From: JAEXOD01 sp964652025 | Lineage (GTDB): Bacteria > Bacteroidota > Ignavibacteria > Ignavibacteriales > Melioribacteraceae | Length of the DNA: 64,000 nucleotides | Reading direction: 5' to 3' | Assembly (NCBI GenBank): GCA_964652025.1 | Contig: CAZYZX010000004.1 | Coordinates: 186,001-250,000 of the forward strand | Shown: piece by piece, positions 9,917 to 18,628 of the stretch | How positions within the stretch are numbered: the first letter of the stretch is position 1 | Layout of the letters: each line of letters begins with the position of its first letter | Program-made: the position numbers and the translations under genes | The notes under the pieces: model-generated | The model's input: the letters and a program-made list of their open reading frames with translations, nothing else | What the model was told of the DNA's origin: nothing | Database searches by the model: none

Positions 9917-10045
9917 ACTTAACCATATTTTAATTAAACTTTAAAATAAAAATAAAAATTTTAAAAAATAAATTATTTTTTTTGAATCCTTTTTAATTCT
10001 GTAACATCATACCTATAGTTAATAAAATAAAATAGAGAGAACAAA

Positions 10046-10414
10046 ATGACAGAACACTTAACCAAAAACAGTTTTTTAGAAAAAGTTTTTGATTACGAAA
10101 AATATAGCGAATGGAAATACCAAGGTGAATTACCTTGCTTAATAGATTTTTATGCAGATTGGTGCAGCCCTTGCAAAATGGTAGCTCCAATTTTAGAAGA
10201 GCTTTCTGAAGAATATAAAGGTAAAATAAAAATTTACAAAGTTGATACCGAAGTTGAACAAGAATTAGCAGCTGTTTTCGGTATACAAAGCATTCCATCT
10301 TTGTTATTCATTCCTATGAATGATAAACCACAAATGGCTAAAGGTGCTTTACCTAAAAACGTATTAGTAAAAGCCATTGATGAAGTTCTTTTGAATAATC
10401 CCGTTATAAATTAG
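10046..10414 (+). CDS. trxA: Thioredoxin
   Basis: A 122-residue cytoplasmic dithiol/disulfide oxidoreductase. The active site is DWCSPCKMVAP with C40 and C43; the usual bacterial thioredoxin has WCGPC, so Gly is replaced by Ser, a change expected to shift redox potential or partner choice. The cis-Pro loop is present (IQSIPSLLF), followed by the last strand and helix. The N-terminal extension of about 20 residues is slightly longer than in E. coli TrxA. There is no signal peptide. AGAGAG lies upstream of ATG. A strong GC-rich hairpin follows the gene, so it appears monocistronic. Confidence 0.93.
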   Translation: MTEHLTKNSFLEKVFDYEKYSEWKYQGELPCLIDFYADWCSPCKMVAPILEELSEEYKGKIKIYKVDTEVEQELAAVFGIQSIPSLLFIPMNDKPQMAKGALPKNVLVKAIDEVLLNNPVIN

Positions 10415-10440
10415 TTATAAATTAGTTGTATTGGTTGTTG

Positions 10441-10475
10441 CCACGGCTCCGAGAAATCGGTAGTCGTGGTTTTTT
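10441..10475 (+). terminator. Strong intrinsic terminator after thioredoxin gene
   Basis: The outer stem CCACGGCT / AGTCGTGG (one G-T pair) and inner stem CCGA / TCGG close a GAAA tetraloop and are followed directly by six T. This is a textbook rho-independent terminator, unusually GC-rich for this DNA. Confidence 0.92.
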
Positions 10476-10565
10476 ATTTTAAAGAATACTTTTTGTCTTG
10501 TTTTTTAATTATTCATTGGTTAAATTTACTCCTCAAAATTACTAATTTATAACAGGAGTTATCGT

Positions 10566-10799
10566 ATGTCACTAAAAAAAATTATATCATTTGCAGTTGT
10601 AGCTGTTTTTTTATTAGGTTCTAATGCTAATTTTGCTCAAGATGGGAAGACTAAAAAAGAAGTTAAAAAAGAATGTTCATCAGAAGTAAAAAAGAATTGC
10701 GCCTCTGAAAATAGTTGCTGTGGTGATAAAAACGAACCAACCGTAAGCAACACTAAAAAAGAACAAGTGAAAACTGAAAAGAAAAACGAAAAGAAATAA
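10566..10799 (+). CDS. Small exported Cys/Lys-rich peptide of unknown function
   Basis: A 77-residue product with a signal peptide of about 24 residues (ending NANFAQ). The mature part is short and dominated by Lys and Glu. Its only notable feature is a cluster of four Cys: KKECSSEVKKNCASENSCCGDK. Paired Cys residues like these could bind a soft metal or form disulfides in the periplasm; this is inference from composition only. AACAGGAGTT is a strong ribosome-binding site before ATG. It has its own terminator and sits between thioredoxin and carbonic anhydrase genes, each of which also appears independently transcribed. No family is recognised. Confidence 0.72.
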   Translation: MSLKKIISFAVVAVFLLGSNANFAQDGKTKKEVKKECSSEVKKNCASENSCCGDKNEPTVSNTKKEQVKTEKKNEKK

Positions 10800-10808
10800 T
10801 TTTATTAT

Positions 10809-10838
10809 AAAAAAGGACTGTTAATCAGTCCTTTTTTT
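10809..10838 (+). terminator. Intrinsic terminator after Cys-rich peptide gene
   Basis: An A-rich/GGACTG stem with loop TTAAT and CAGTCC plus a T7 tail forms a perfect hairpin with U-tract, 10 bases past the stop codon. Confidence 0.9.
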
Positions 10839-11070
10839 ATTTTAAATAAAAATTCTTTAAATTACTCAGCACTTCTTTAACAAATTAGTTTTTACCATCT
10901 TTTCTAAAATAATTTTGTAAAATTTAAGCAAAATTATTTAAAATAAACCATTTTTAATTTAACTTAGCTTATTTATTAAACTAAATAGATTTGATTCGTG
11001 TTAATACTAAAATTAAAAATCTTTTAAATACTAAATAACATATTATCAGACCAAATAAAGAGGTATACTT

Positions 11071-11745
11071 ATGACAAAAATAATAAAACTAAACATTTTT
11101 TTATTAGTATTTTACACACTAATTAGCAGTGTTACTTTTGCCCAAAATAAAGGCAAAGCAGACGAATATTTACAGAAATTAATGGATGGTAATAAAAGAT
11201 TTGTAGAAGGGAAATTATCACAAAAAGATTATCCAACTGAAATTAAAGAATTAACAAAAGGACAGCACCCATATGCAATAATTTTAAGCTGCTCCGATTC
11301 CAGAGTTCCACCCGAAATAATTTTTGATGAAAGCATTGGTAAACTTTTTGTAATAAGAGTTGCAGGTAATGTTGTAGATGAAGTTGCATTAGGCAGTATA
11401 GAATATGCGGCAGAACATTTGCACGCAAAACTTTTAATGATATTAGGACATGAAAGCTGTGGAGCTGTTAAAGCCACTATTGATGGTGGAGAAGTTACAC
11501 CAAATATAGAAGAAATAGTAAAAAAGATTTCTCCAGCTGTAGAAAAAGCTAAAAAACATCACTCGGAAAACGAAGTATTACACTGCTCAATAAAAGAAAA
11601 TGTATATAATCAAATTGAAGCAAGTTTAAAGAACAGCAAATTATTAAAGGAACTTGAAGAAAAAGGCGAATTAAAAATTGTTGGTGCTATGTATGATTTA
11701 AAGACAGGTAAAGTAAACTTATTAGAAGAGCACGAAGAGCACTAA
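11071..11745 (+). CDS. Exported beta-class carbonic anhydrase
   Basis: Interconverts CO2 and bicarbonate. The 224-residue protein begins with a signal peptide (about 1-25, VTFAQ), so this beta-carbonic anhydrase should act in the periplasm. Zinc ligands are all visible: C74 in SCSDSRVPP (with the D76-R78 dyad), H127 and C130 in LGHESCGAV. The core FVIRVAGNVVDEVALGSIEYA is intact. The length fits the family plus a leader. AAAGAGGTATACTT precedes the ATG. It has no close partner gene and is followed by a terminator shared with the convergent flagellar operon. Periplasmic placement could help supply bicarbonate or buffer periplasmic pH; that role is inferred. Confidence 0.93.
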   Translation: MTKIIKLNIFLLVFYTLISSVTFAQNKGKADEYLQKLMDGNKRFVEGKLSQKDYPTEIKELTKGQHPYAIILSCSDSRVPPEIIFDESIGKLFVIRVAGNVVDEVALGSIEYAAEHLHAKLLMILGHESCGAVKATIDGGEVTPNIEEIVKKISPAVEKAKKHHSENEVLHCSIKENVYNQIEASLKNSKLLKELEEKGELKIVGAMYDLKTGKVNLLEEHEEH

Positions 11746-11772
11746 TTATTAATTTTTATTATTTAACAAAAT

Positions 11773-11805
11773 AAAAAGCCCTCTTTTTTACAGAGGGCTT
11801 TTTTA
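11773..11805. terminator. Bidirectional terminator between carbonic anhydrase and flagellar operon
   Basis: The stem AAAAGCCCTCT / AGAGGGCTTTT is flanked by A and T tracts on both sides. It therefore works as a rho-independent terminator for the plus-strand carbonic anhydrase gene and for the minus-strand flagellar operon ending at flgE. Confidence 0.9.
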
Positions 11806-11839
11806 TGCCTAATGTTACGCTAAAAGTAAAGCGCTATAA

Positions 11840-13474
11840 TTATCTTACTAAGTTAGTTATTTCTTGTAATAATGTGTCACTAGTGGTTACAACACGTGCA
11901 TTAGCTTGGAACCCACGTTGCGAAACTATCATCTTAGTAAATTCCTCAGATAAATCCACATTAGATTGCTCTAAAGCACCAGATTGTAATGTTGTTCCAG
12001 TTCCTTCTCCTGGTTCACCAACTAAAGCAGCTCCACTATTTGGTGATACACTATATAAGTTATCTCCAACGCTGGTTAGTGCATTTCTATTTGCAAATGT
12101 AGCAACTAATATTTGTGCAAGATTTCTTGATTCACCATTTGTAAATACACCAACAATGTAACCATATTGGTCTATATTTATGTTAGATAACGATGCAGCA
12201 GCAGAACCATTTTGGCTCAATGCAGATACTACTGAATTAGATGATGTTTGTGTAATACCAGTAAATCCGCTACCAAAATCAAGTTCAATATTCTGTGGGC
12301 TAGCACCACCGCCAGGTGTTAATCTTATTATTGGTGGATTAGGCGAAATAGAATTTATAGAACCATCTGTATTAAAGGAAATTGTACCGCTATTTTGCTC
12401 TAAAATTGCAGGGCTAGGTACAGAAGTATTCCAGTTCCATTGATTTGGTCCAGTTTTGGTAAACTTTAATGTTATACTGTGTGCATTACCTAAAGAGTCG
12501 AATACAGAAAGTGTACCAGTTACAATAGTAGGAGTACGGTTTTCATCTACAGTTGAACTAATTGTAGTTGTACCGGCATTTTGTGTTATATTGTTAACAT
12601 TAAAATTGTAATTTATACCTAAAGCAACATTTGAAATGTTAATTAATGCAGGAGGATTACCATCTATAGTTTGTAATGCACCCGTAGTACCATTAAAAAC
12701 TAATACACTTGTTTGAGGACCGCCAATAACAGAGTTACCATTAGCATCTAAAACGTTATAAGTCATGTTAAAGGTATCGGCAGCAGTTTTTGTATAAGTA
12801 ATGCTCATTGTGTAAGGATTACCATTGTTATCATATATAGTATTGCTATCGGTTACTGAGTCACCAATTGCTAATGATGAAGTTATGTTACCAGTTTGTA
12901 CAAAGTTTTCTGTTCTAGTTAAAGTACTTGTACTGCTTAAGTTACCACCCCAAGCTGTTTTTGTAGTTGCTACTGCAGGAAGTCTTAAGTTAGTATCAAT
13001 ATAAATATCCTGTAAGTTATTACCCGGAGGAATAACACCTTTATCTGTTGCAACTTTACCTTGAACAATTGCACCATTCTGTGGGTTAACCAATTTACCG
13101 TTAGCATCAAAAACAAATGCACCAGCACGGCTATAAAATTGTTTGCCATTGTTTTTAAGAATAAATAAACCGTTCCCTTGAATAGCTAAATCAGTAGTAA
13201 GACCTGTTCTTTCAAATGTACCTTGTGTCCAGTTGCGGTCAATAGAATTAATTTTCATACCTAAGCCAACTTGGAACGAGTTAGTACCACCAGTGGTAGT
13301 TGTAGGATCTGTACCGTAACGTACATATTGGTTAAAAGTATCGCTAAAAGTAACCCTGCTACCTTTGTACCCAATTGAATTGACGTTTGCAATGTTGTTG
13401 CCAATAACGTCTAACATAATTTGATGATTGCGTAAACCTGATACGCCAGCGAATAAAGAATTTAATAAAGCCAT
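11840..13474 (-). CDS. flgE: Flagellar hook protein FlgE
   Basis: Structural subunit of the flagellar hook, about 544 residues, exported through the flagellar type III apparatus. It has the N-terminal rod/hook signature (LNSLFAGVSGLRNHQ and IGNNIANVNSIGYKG), a large Asn/Thr-rich variable middle, and the C-terminal D0 helix (SNVDLSEEFTKMIVSQRGFQANARV). The ATG at 13474 is chosen: a TTG 12 bases upstream lies inside the GGAGG that serves as its ribosome-binding site. It is the last gene of the flgB-to-flgE operon. It is separated from the preceding gene by about 110 bases containing two GC-rich hairpins, which may allow separate control of this highly expressed protein. Confidence 0.95.
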   Translation of the reverse strand: MALLNSLFAGVSGLRNHQIMLDVIGNNIANVNSIGYKGSRVTFSDTFNQYVRYGTDPTTTTGGTNSFQVGLGMKINSIDRNWTQGTFERTGLTTDLAIQGNGLFILKNNGKQFYSRAGAFVFDANGKLVNPQNGAIVQGKVATDKGVIPPGNNLQDIYIDTNLRLPAVATTKTAWGGNLSSTSTLTRTENFVQTGNITSSLAIGDSVTDSNTIYDNNGNPYTMSITYTKTAADTFNMTYNVLDANGNSVIGGPQTSVLVFNGTTGALQTIDGNPPALINISNVALGINYNFNVNNITQNAGTTTISSTVDENRTPTIVTGTLSVFDSLGNAHSITLKFTKTGPNQWNWNTSVPSPAILEQNSGTISFNTDGSINSISPNPPIIRLTPGGGASPQNIELDFGSGFTGITQTSSNSVVSALSQNGSAAASLSNINIDQYGYIVGVFTNGESRNLAQILVATFANRNALTSVGDNLYSVSPNSGAALVGEPGEGTGTTLQSGALEQSNVDLSEEFTKMIVSQRGFQANARVVTTSDTLLQEITNLVR

Positions 13475-13508
13475 AATAACCTCCAAAAAGGATTATTGTT
13501 AATAAATT

Positions 13509-13562
13509 GGCTCGACTTCAGTCGGTCGGTCAAGCCCGGGGCGTCCTTTGAAGGTCCCGCCC
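13509..13562 (-). other. Two tandem GC-rich hairpins in the flgE leader
   Basis: In DNA that is otherwise mostly A/T, this 54-base stretch is strongly GC-rich and folds as two adjacent hairpins. The first is 13509-13536: GGCT and GAC segments paired over an 8-bp stem with one wobble, with a GACTTCAGTC palindrome available as an alternative. The second is 13539-13562: GGGCG / CGCCC around an inner CCT / AGG. It lies 35 bases before the flgE start. It could be a REP-type palindromic repeat of the kind mobilised by RAYT transposases, a structured RNA leader, or a processing/stability element. No riboswitch class is recognised. Confidence 0.6.
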
Positions 13563-13586
13563 GTTGTTAATTAATTATTTTTTTAA

Positions 13587-13973
13587 TTATAAAGCAAACA
13601 CAACACTATCAATATTTGTAAAAACGTTCTCGTTACCTGCTACTACTTCCACCGCGGTAACTACGGTTCTGTTTGGAATATTAATTATAAATGCTTTATC
13701 GTTAAGCATTATTAAAGAGTCTTTGGCACCTTTAGCTTCTGCTTTACCTACTGCTTCTTGAAGCTTATTCATATCCGTTTCCGATAGATGAATATTTCTA
13801 GACTCTAATCTTTTTGCTGCGTGCCCCGAAAACTTAATTTTCGAAAGCTCGTTGTCAAAAACGGCATCAAAACTGCCTATTTCTCCTTGTCTCTTTGGCT
13901 TAACGATAACGCTTTCTTCCGGTTGTACAATTGGTACAAATGGAACACGTATACCGTTTACCATGTCATTCAT
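13587..13973 (-). CDS. Flagellar operon protein of the TIGR02530 family
   Basis: A 128-residue protein of the conserved flagellar-operon family usually found between flgD and flgE. The family core is clear: KFSGHAAKRLESRNIHLSETDMNKLQ, followed by AVGKAEAKGAKDSLIML and AFIINIPNRTVVTAVE. Its exact job is not established; the position suggests help in hook assembly. AGGAGAG precedes ATG at 13973. It lies 20 bases downstream of flgD and upstream of flgE, the same order seen in many Gram-positive and spirochaete flagellar operons. Confidence 0.88.
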   Translation of the reverse strand: MNDMVNGIRVPFVPIVQPEESVIVKPKRQGEIGSFDAVFDNELSKIKFSGHAAKRLESRNIHLSETDMNKLQEAVGKAEAKGAKDSLIMLNDKAFIINIPNRTVVTAVEVVAGNENVFTNIDSVVFAL

Positions 13974-13993
13974 GTTTTTCTCTCCTATTTTTG

Positions 13994-14686
13994 TTAGTTA
14001 CCTGTTGTATTTAATATTTCGGTTATCTCGGTTAAGTTATATTCTACATTTCCTATTTGTAGCATGGCACCATTGCTTGTAAATTTTATTGCATCTATAG
14101 TACCTACTATATAACTCTCAACCGTCATATTTTTACCATCCATGGTCTTTGCCTCAACCGAAAACGTGTAATCACCATTTTGTAATTTCACACCATTATT
14201 ATCGTAAAAATCCCAAGAAAGTTTATGGTATCCTGTATTTTTTTCTGCATTTGTTATCGTTTTTACCAATGCACCACTTTTATTATATATTTTTATTGTC
14301 ACTTCAGAAGCTTCAGCTGGTAATTTATAGCCAATATTTATTTTTTCCTGTCCATTATTTTTTAGCACATTACTGTTAAGCTTAACGTCTTTCCCTATCC
14401 ACGTAGCACTCATTGTATTATTAATTGATTGCGTTAATAAGTAATTTGCATCTATGCTATTATTTAAAGAGGTATTTATATTCGTTAACTGCTCTAAACT
14501 GCTAAACTGCGCTAATTGCGCCGCATATTGCGAGCCATCTAATGGTTCCGTAGGATCTTGATTTTTTAACTGTGCTATCATTAGCTTCAAAAAATCATCC
14601 TTACCTAATTGGGATTTACCCTTTGTAACCGGTGTGTTGGCTGTATTATTTGTTGCAAAATTTACGTTTGGTATATTATTAGCCAT
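13994..14686 (-). CDS. flgD: Flagellar hook-capping protein FlgD
   Basis: Scaffold that caps the growing hook and lets FlgE subunits polymerise; 230 residues. The N-terminal family signature is present: GKSQLGKDDFLKLMIAQLKNQDP followed by LDGSQYAAQLAQFSSLEQL. The middle has the FLG-like/Ig-like domain (EVTIKIYNKSGALVKTI, GYHKLSWDFYDNNG) and the C-terminus a Tudor-like domain. AGAGGT lies before the ATG. It is encoded 11 bases after fliK, the hook-length ruler with which it acts functionally. Confidence 0.95.
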   Translation of the reverse strand: MANNIPNVNFATNNTANTPVTKGKSQLGKDDFLKLMIAQLKNQDPTEPLDGSQYAAQLAQFSSLEQLTNINTSLNNSIDANYLLTQSINNTMSATWIGKDVKLNSNVLKNNGQEKINIGYKLPAEASEVTIKIYNKSGALVKTITNAEKNTGYHKLSWDFYDNNGVKLQNGDYTFSVEAKTMDGKNMTVESYIVGTIDAIKFTSNGAMLQIGNVEYNLTEITEILNTTGN

Positions 14687-14697
14687 TTTTACCTCTT

Positions 14698-17600
14698 TTA
14701 TGCTATGTATTCTACTGTGTTATATCCTAAGGATTTTTTACTTTCTTTTGGCTCGTTTTCAACTTCTTTTACTGTTTTATTTTCCACATTAACTTTACGT
14801 TTACCTGTTTGTCTTTCACTATTTTTGTTTTCATTATTTTGCAAACTTATATTAATTAATCCCTGCTGATTATTATTTCTGGTAAGATTATTTTGTAAAT
14901 CACCAAGTTTGCTTTCTAACATATTTTTAACAACTTCAGTTTCAACCGTAATATTAGCTTTTATTAATTTATCGTTAACCTCTACAGATATTTTTACTTT
15001 CCCCATATCTTCGGGCTCGATATTTATTGTTAAGCCATTTTTATCATGCTTTTCTAAATATCTTTCTACTTCTTTTATTACTTCGGTAAGCTTAACATTT
15101 CTGCTATTATCTGTTCTTAGTAAGGCATCTTCAAAGCTTTTTCCGCTTTTTACGTTGTCTATTTCTACACCTTTAACATTTATTGTATTATTTTCTTTGT
15201 GTTCCCTAAAATCTAAATTATTCCCACTATTTTGTTTAGTGTTTTCATTAATATTAATATTTTTTTCTGTATTTATTCCTTGTTTATTTACTTCTGTTGG
15301 TTTGGTTTTATTTTCTATATTTGTTTCTGGTTTAACTTGTTCTTGTTTCTGTTCGGTTACGTCTTTTACTGTTTTTTTAACTTTTATTGTAATAGTCTTT
15401 TCTTCTTTATTAATAACTGTTGCATCTTTATTGCTTTGTGCTTCGGATATATTATTTTTAACTATTTCTATATTTTTGCTACTTTCTTTATTAGGCTCTT
15501 TAATTTCACTTTTAGGTTTGTTTTCAGCTTTTACATCATTAACTGCAACCTCTTTTTCAAGATTATTTAATTCTTTTGCATTGCCATTTTTTACGATGGT
15601 TTGGTTTTCTATTGGTTTATCGTTACTTTGTTTTATTTCTTCTTTTGCTTTTAGTTTAGTATCTGTTTCACTATTTACATTCTCTTTATTAACTTTTTTG
15701 TTGGGATGCAATACAAAACTTGTAACCTCTTTCTTTAACACTGTCTTAAATTCATCTTCAATTATCGGCTTTTCTTTTACTGTGTTTTCAACTTTTTTAC
15801 CTTCTGGTTCACTTTTTACTTCTTTAGTTAAAGTTGTTTCTTTCACATCTTTTGTATTTATTTCAATTTTCGGTTCTTCTGTTTTATCTATTGTTTTCTT
15901 ATGGTTTAAATTTTCTGAAGCTACAACATCTTTATTAACAACATTTCTTTTCTCTTCTGTAATAATATTATCTTTAGTTTCTAATTTGGGTGTATTATTA
16001 ATACTTTCTTTTTTTGTTGTTTCCTTAACTTCAAACACTTCATTTGATTTTATTATAATTTCATTTTTATTAACATTAACCTTCTCTTGGTCGTTTGTTT
16101 TATTAACTGCTTCTGTTTTAATATTCTTATCCAATACTCTATTTTCTGTAATTTTAACTTCATTATTTTTATTGTTTAGAATTGTACTTGTTTTATTTTC
16201 TTCATTTGTTTTTAAGCCGTTTTCTTTATTTATTATTGTATTATCTTTATTTTCTAAATTAATATTAGCACTTTCCTTTTTATTTGTGTTGCTTGTTTCT
16301 ATTACTAAATTTTTTTCAACTTTATTATTTGGTGCTGCTTTTATTTCATAATTCTCTTTGTCTAATACCGTTTTACTATTTTCATTAATCTCTTTTTTAA
16401 TTATAGGTTCTTCAACTTTTACGCTTGGTTTTTCTGTAACATCAACATTCTCTTTTTTAATTGTGTTACTTGTTTCTGTTACTAATTCTTTTTCTGCTTT
16501 ATTATTTAGTGTTACTTTTATTTCAGAATTCTCTTTATTTAATATCTGTTGATTATTTTTGTTAATTTCCTTATTAAAAATTGGTTCTTCGACTTTTACA
16601 TTTGGTTTATCTGTAAATTCAACGTTCTCTTTTTTAATTGTATTGCTTGTTTCTGTAACTAATTCTTTTTCTACTTTATTATTTAGTGTTACTTTAATTT
16701 CAGAATTCTCTTTATTTAATATCTGTTGATTATTTTTGTTAATTTCCTTATTAAAAATTGGTTCTTCGACTTTTACATTTGGTTTATCTTTAATATCAGT
16801 ATTTACATTATCATTTATTTTATTTTCTTTAACAACTGCTTTGCCATTTTCATTTAAATTTTCATTTTTTACTTTTGGCAAATCTTTAGTTAAAATATTA
16901 CTATGTTCTAAATTTTGGTTATTACTTCCAACATATAATGTTTTTGTTTTTTCTCCAATAGTTTCTTGATTAATATTTAAGTTATTCTTGTTAATATCTT
17001 CTTTAACATTTAAATCTGTTTCGTTGTTAGTTAAAATATTCCCCTTATTATTTATAGTCTTATTATCAATTACATTTAATTTAACATTAATATCAGTTTT
17101 ATTGTATTTAACACCTTCATTAATATTTTCCTTAGTAGCATTAATTTTTTCTTCAGTTACTTTACTATTAGTATAGCTATTTCCTTCAACATTAACTTTT
17201 TTATTTTCATTAATATTTATATTATCAGTTATATTTTCTTTTGCATAGTTACTTGCAGAATTAATATTATCTGTATATTTATTAACTACTGGGGATTGTT
17301 TTTCGTTTGTAGTTTTTGAATCAATCTTATCATTATTTAAGGCTTCTGTATTTTTAGGTTTACCAATATCATTTTTTAAGTTGGAAATATTTACTTCCGA
17401 TAAATCATTTTTTGTAACACTTTCATTATTAGATTTAATCGTATTAACTATTTCCTGTTTATTAATTTCTATTGTAGCTTTTTTAACATCGGCAATAATT
17501 TCTTTAACGTCTACATTATTATCATTTGGTAAATTGTTAGTAATTTTATTTACAACATTTTCTTGTATCAGATTGCCATTTTCTTTTACTTCATTTTTAA

Positions 17601-18627
17601 CATTAGTAATAACACTGTTATTTTGTAAATTATCTGTTAAATTAACTTTGGTATTAATTAAATTATTTTGTAATTTTTCATCAACATCAATAATATTGGA
17701 ATTAACTGTTTTAGGGTCTTCAGGTTCATTATAAATAGGTTGTTTTAATACCTCTGAATTTAAATTATTACTTGCCACCTGTTGAGTAATATTGTTTTTT
17801 TGGCTAATATTATTCAACTCATTAAGCAGGTTATAATCATTTACAATTACTGTTTCATTTTTAAGTTCACTTTTTGGATAGCTATAAAACGAAACGTTTT
17901 GCTTTGTTTCTCCGTTTGAATTAAAGTTCTTTACTTCGTTATTTGTATTTTCAATTTCATTAATTGCTATATTATTTGAAATAGCAGTATAAGCAAAAGT
18001 TAAACCCAGCTTATCCTCTGGTAAGTCTTCTTCCAATTTTTTAGATTTATATAAAACCACATAATCATTACTATCTATTTCAAATAAAGGTTTATCATTA
18101 TTTAAATTTTGATTATCTTTTACAATTTGGAATGTTGAAATAGATTGAGGTTGATTAAATGCAATTAAAACGCCATTATTGTTATTTAATATATCAAAAA
18201 TTTTGGCTTCATTAAGATGTTCTGAATTAGTATTATTATCAACAAATTTAATTTGGGATAAAATATTACTAAGTAAACTCTCTAATTTTTTAGTAGTTAC
18301 CTTAAATTCTTGTAAATTAGTATTATAATCCAATTGTTTATCGGAAAGAATTGATATTAGTTCTTCAATAAACTTTTTAACGTCATTAGCTTTATAATTT
18401 TTTATATCTATTTCCGCCGTTTGTAGTAAATTAAGCTCAATAGCTTGTTCTTTATTATTACTATTTTCGTTAACAGTTTTAAGGTCAGATAAAGATAAAT
18501 TGTTAGCTAAAACGTTAATAATATCGGTAAATAAGTAATTTGCAGATGCAATTCTACTATTTTTGGCTACTAATTGGGCACTGCCCGTATTAGATGATTT
18601 TTCGATAAACAAAGGATTAAAAAACAT
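14698..18627 (-). CDS. fliK: Giant flagellar hook-length control protein FliK
   Basis: A 1309-residue protein, about three times the length of Salmonella FliK (405 residues). Only the last roughly 130 residues are conserved. They form the FliK C-terminal switch domain (VERYLEKHDKNGLTINIEPEDMGKVKISVEV, then NMLESKLGDLQNNL), which flips FlhB specificity from hook to filament substrates. The preceding 1100 residues are low-complexity Asn/Lys/Glu/Ile/Val, probably disordered, and contain three tandem 59-residue repeats. FliK acts as a molecular ruler, so extra length could mean a long hook; that is inference. The gene sits between motE and flgD in the flagellar operon. Confidence 0.9.
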   Translation of the reverse strand: MFFNPLFIEKSSNTGSAQLVAKNSRIASANYLFTDIINVLANNLSLSDLKTVNENSNNKEQAIELNLLQTAEIDIKNYKANDVKKFIEELISILSDKQLDYNTNLQEFKVTTKKLESLLSNILSQIKFVDNNTNSEHLNEAKIFDILNNNNGVLIAFNQPQSISTFQIVKDNQNLNNDKPLFEIDSNDYVVLYKSKKLEEDLPEDKLGLTFAYTAISNNIAINEIENTNNEVKNFNSNGETKQNVSFYSYPKSELKNETVIVNDYNLLNELNNISQKNNITQQVASNNLNSEVLKQPIYNEPEDPKTVNSNIIDVDEKLQNNLINTKVNLTDNLQNNSVITNVKNEVKENGNLIQENVVNKITNNLPNDNNVDVKEIIADVKKATIEINKQEIVNTIKSNNESVTKNDLSEVNISNLKNDIGKPKNTEALNNDKIDSKTTNEKQSPVVNKYTDNINSASNYAKENITDNININENKKVNVEGNSYTNSKVTEEKINATKENINEGVKYNKTDINVKLNVIDNKTINNKGNILTNNETDLNVKEDINKNNLNINQETIGEKTKTLYVGSNNQNLEHSNILTKDLPKVKNENLNENGKAVVKENKINDNVNTDIKDKPNVKVEEPIFNKEINKNNQQILNKENSEIKVTLNNKVEKELVTETSNTIKKENVEFTDKPNVKVEEPIFNKEINKNNQQILNKENSEIKVTLNNKAEKELVTETSNTIKKENVDVTEKPSVKVEEPIIKKEINENSKTVLDKENYEIKAAPNNKVEKNLVIETSNTNKKESANINLENKDNTIINKENGLKTNEENKTSTILNNKNNEVKITENRVLDKNIKTEAVNKTNDQEKVNVNKNEIIIKSNEVFEVKETTKKESINNTPKLETKDNIITEEKRNVVNKDVVASENLNHKKTIDKTEEPKIEINTKDVKETTLTKEVKSEPEGKKVENTVKEKPIIEDEFKTVLKKEVTSFVLHPNKKVNKENVNSETDTKLKAKEEIKQSNDKPIENQTIVKNGNAKELNNLEKEVAVNDVKAENKPKSEIKEPNKESSKNIEIVKNNISEAQSNKDATVINKEEKTITIKVKKTVKDVTEQKQEQVKPETNIENKTKPTEVNKQGINTEKNININENTKQNSGNNLDFREHKENNTINVKGVEIDNVKSGKSFEDALLRTDNSRNVKLTEVIKEVERYLEKHDKNGLTINIEPEDMGKVKISVEVNDKLIKANITVETEVVKNMLESKLGDLQNNLTRNNNQQGLINISLQNNENKNSERQTGKRKVNVENKTVKEVENEPKESKKSLGYNTVEYIA
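16255..16785 (-). repeat. Three tandem 177-bp repeats inside fliK
   Basis: Three consecutive 59-codon units begin at FliK residue 615. Each opens KPNVKVEEPI or KPSVKVEEPI and contains LNKEN or LDKEN and ETSNT. Units 1 (16609-16785) and 2 (16432-16608) are nearly identical in protein (about four differences) and share long exact DNA runs. Unit 3 (16255-16431) is more diverged. This points to a recent in-frame tandem duplication in the ruler region. Confidence 0.92.
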
Positions 18628-18628
18628 A

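Noticed and set aside
13509..13562. Cyclic-di-GMP or other known riboswitch before flgE
   Set aside because: None of the conserved core sequences I know are present; only plain hairpins are seen.
14909..17734. Long plus-strand frames opposite fliK
   Set aside because: They mirror the low-complexity Asn/Lys coding of fliK, giving Ser/Phe/Leu strings with no domain; typical shadow frames.
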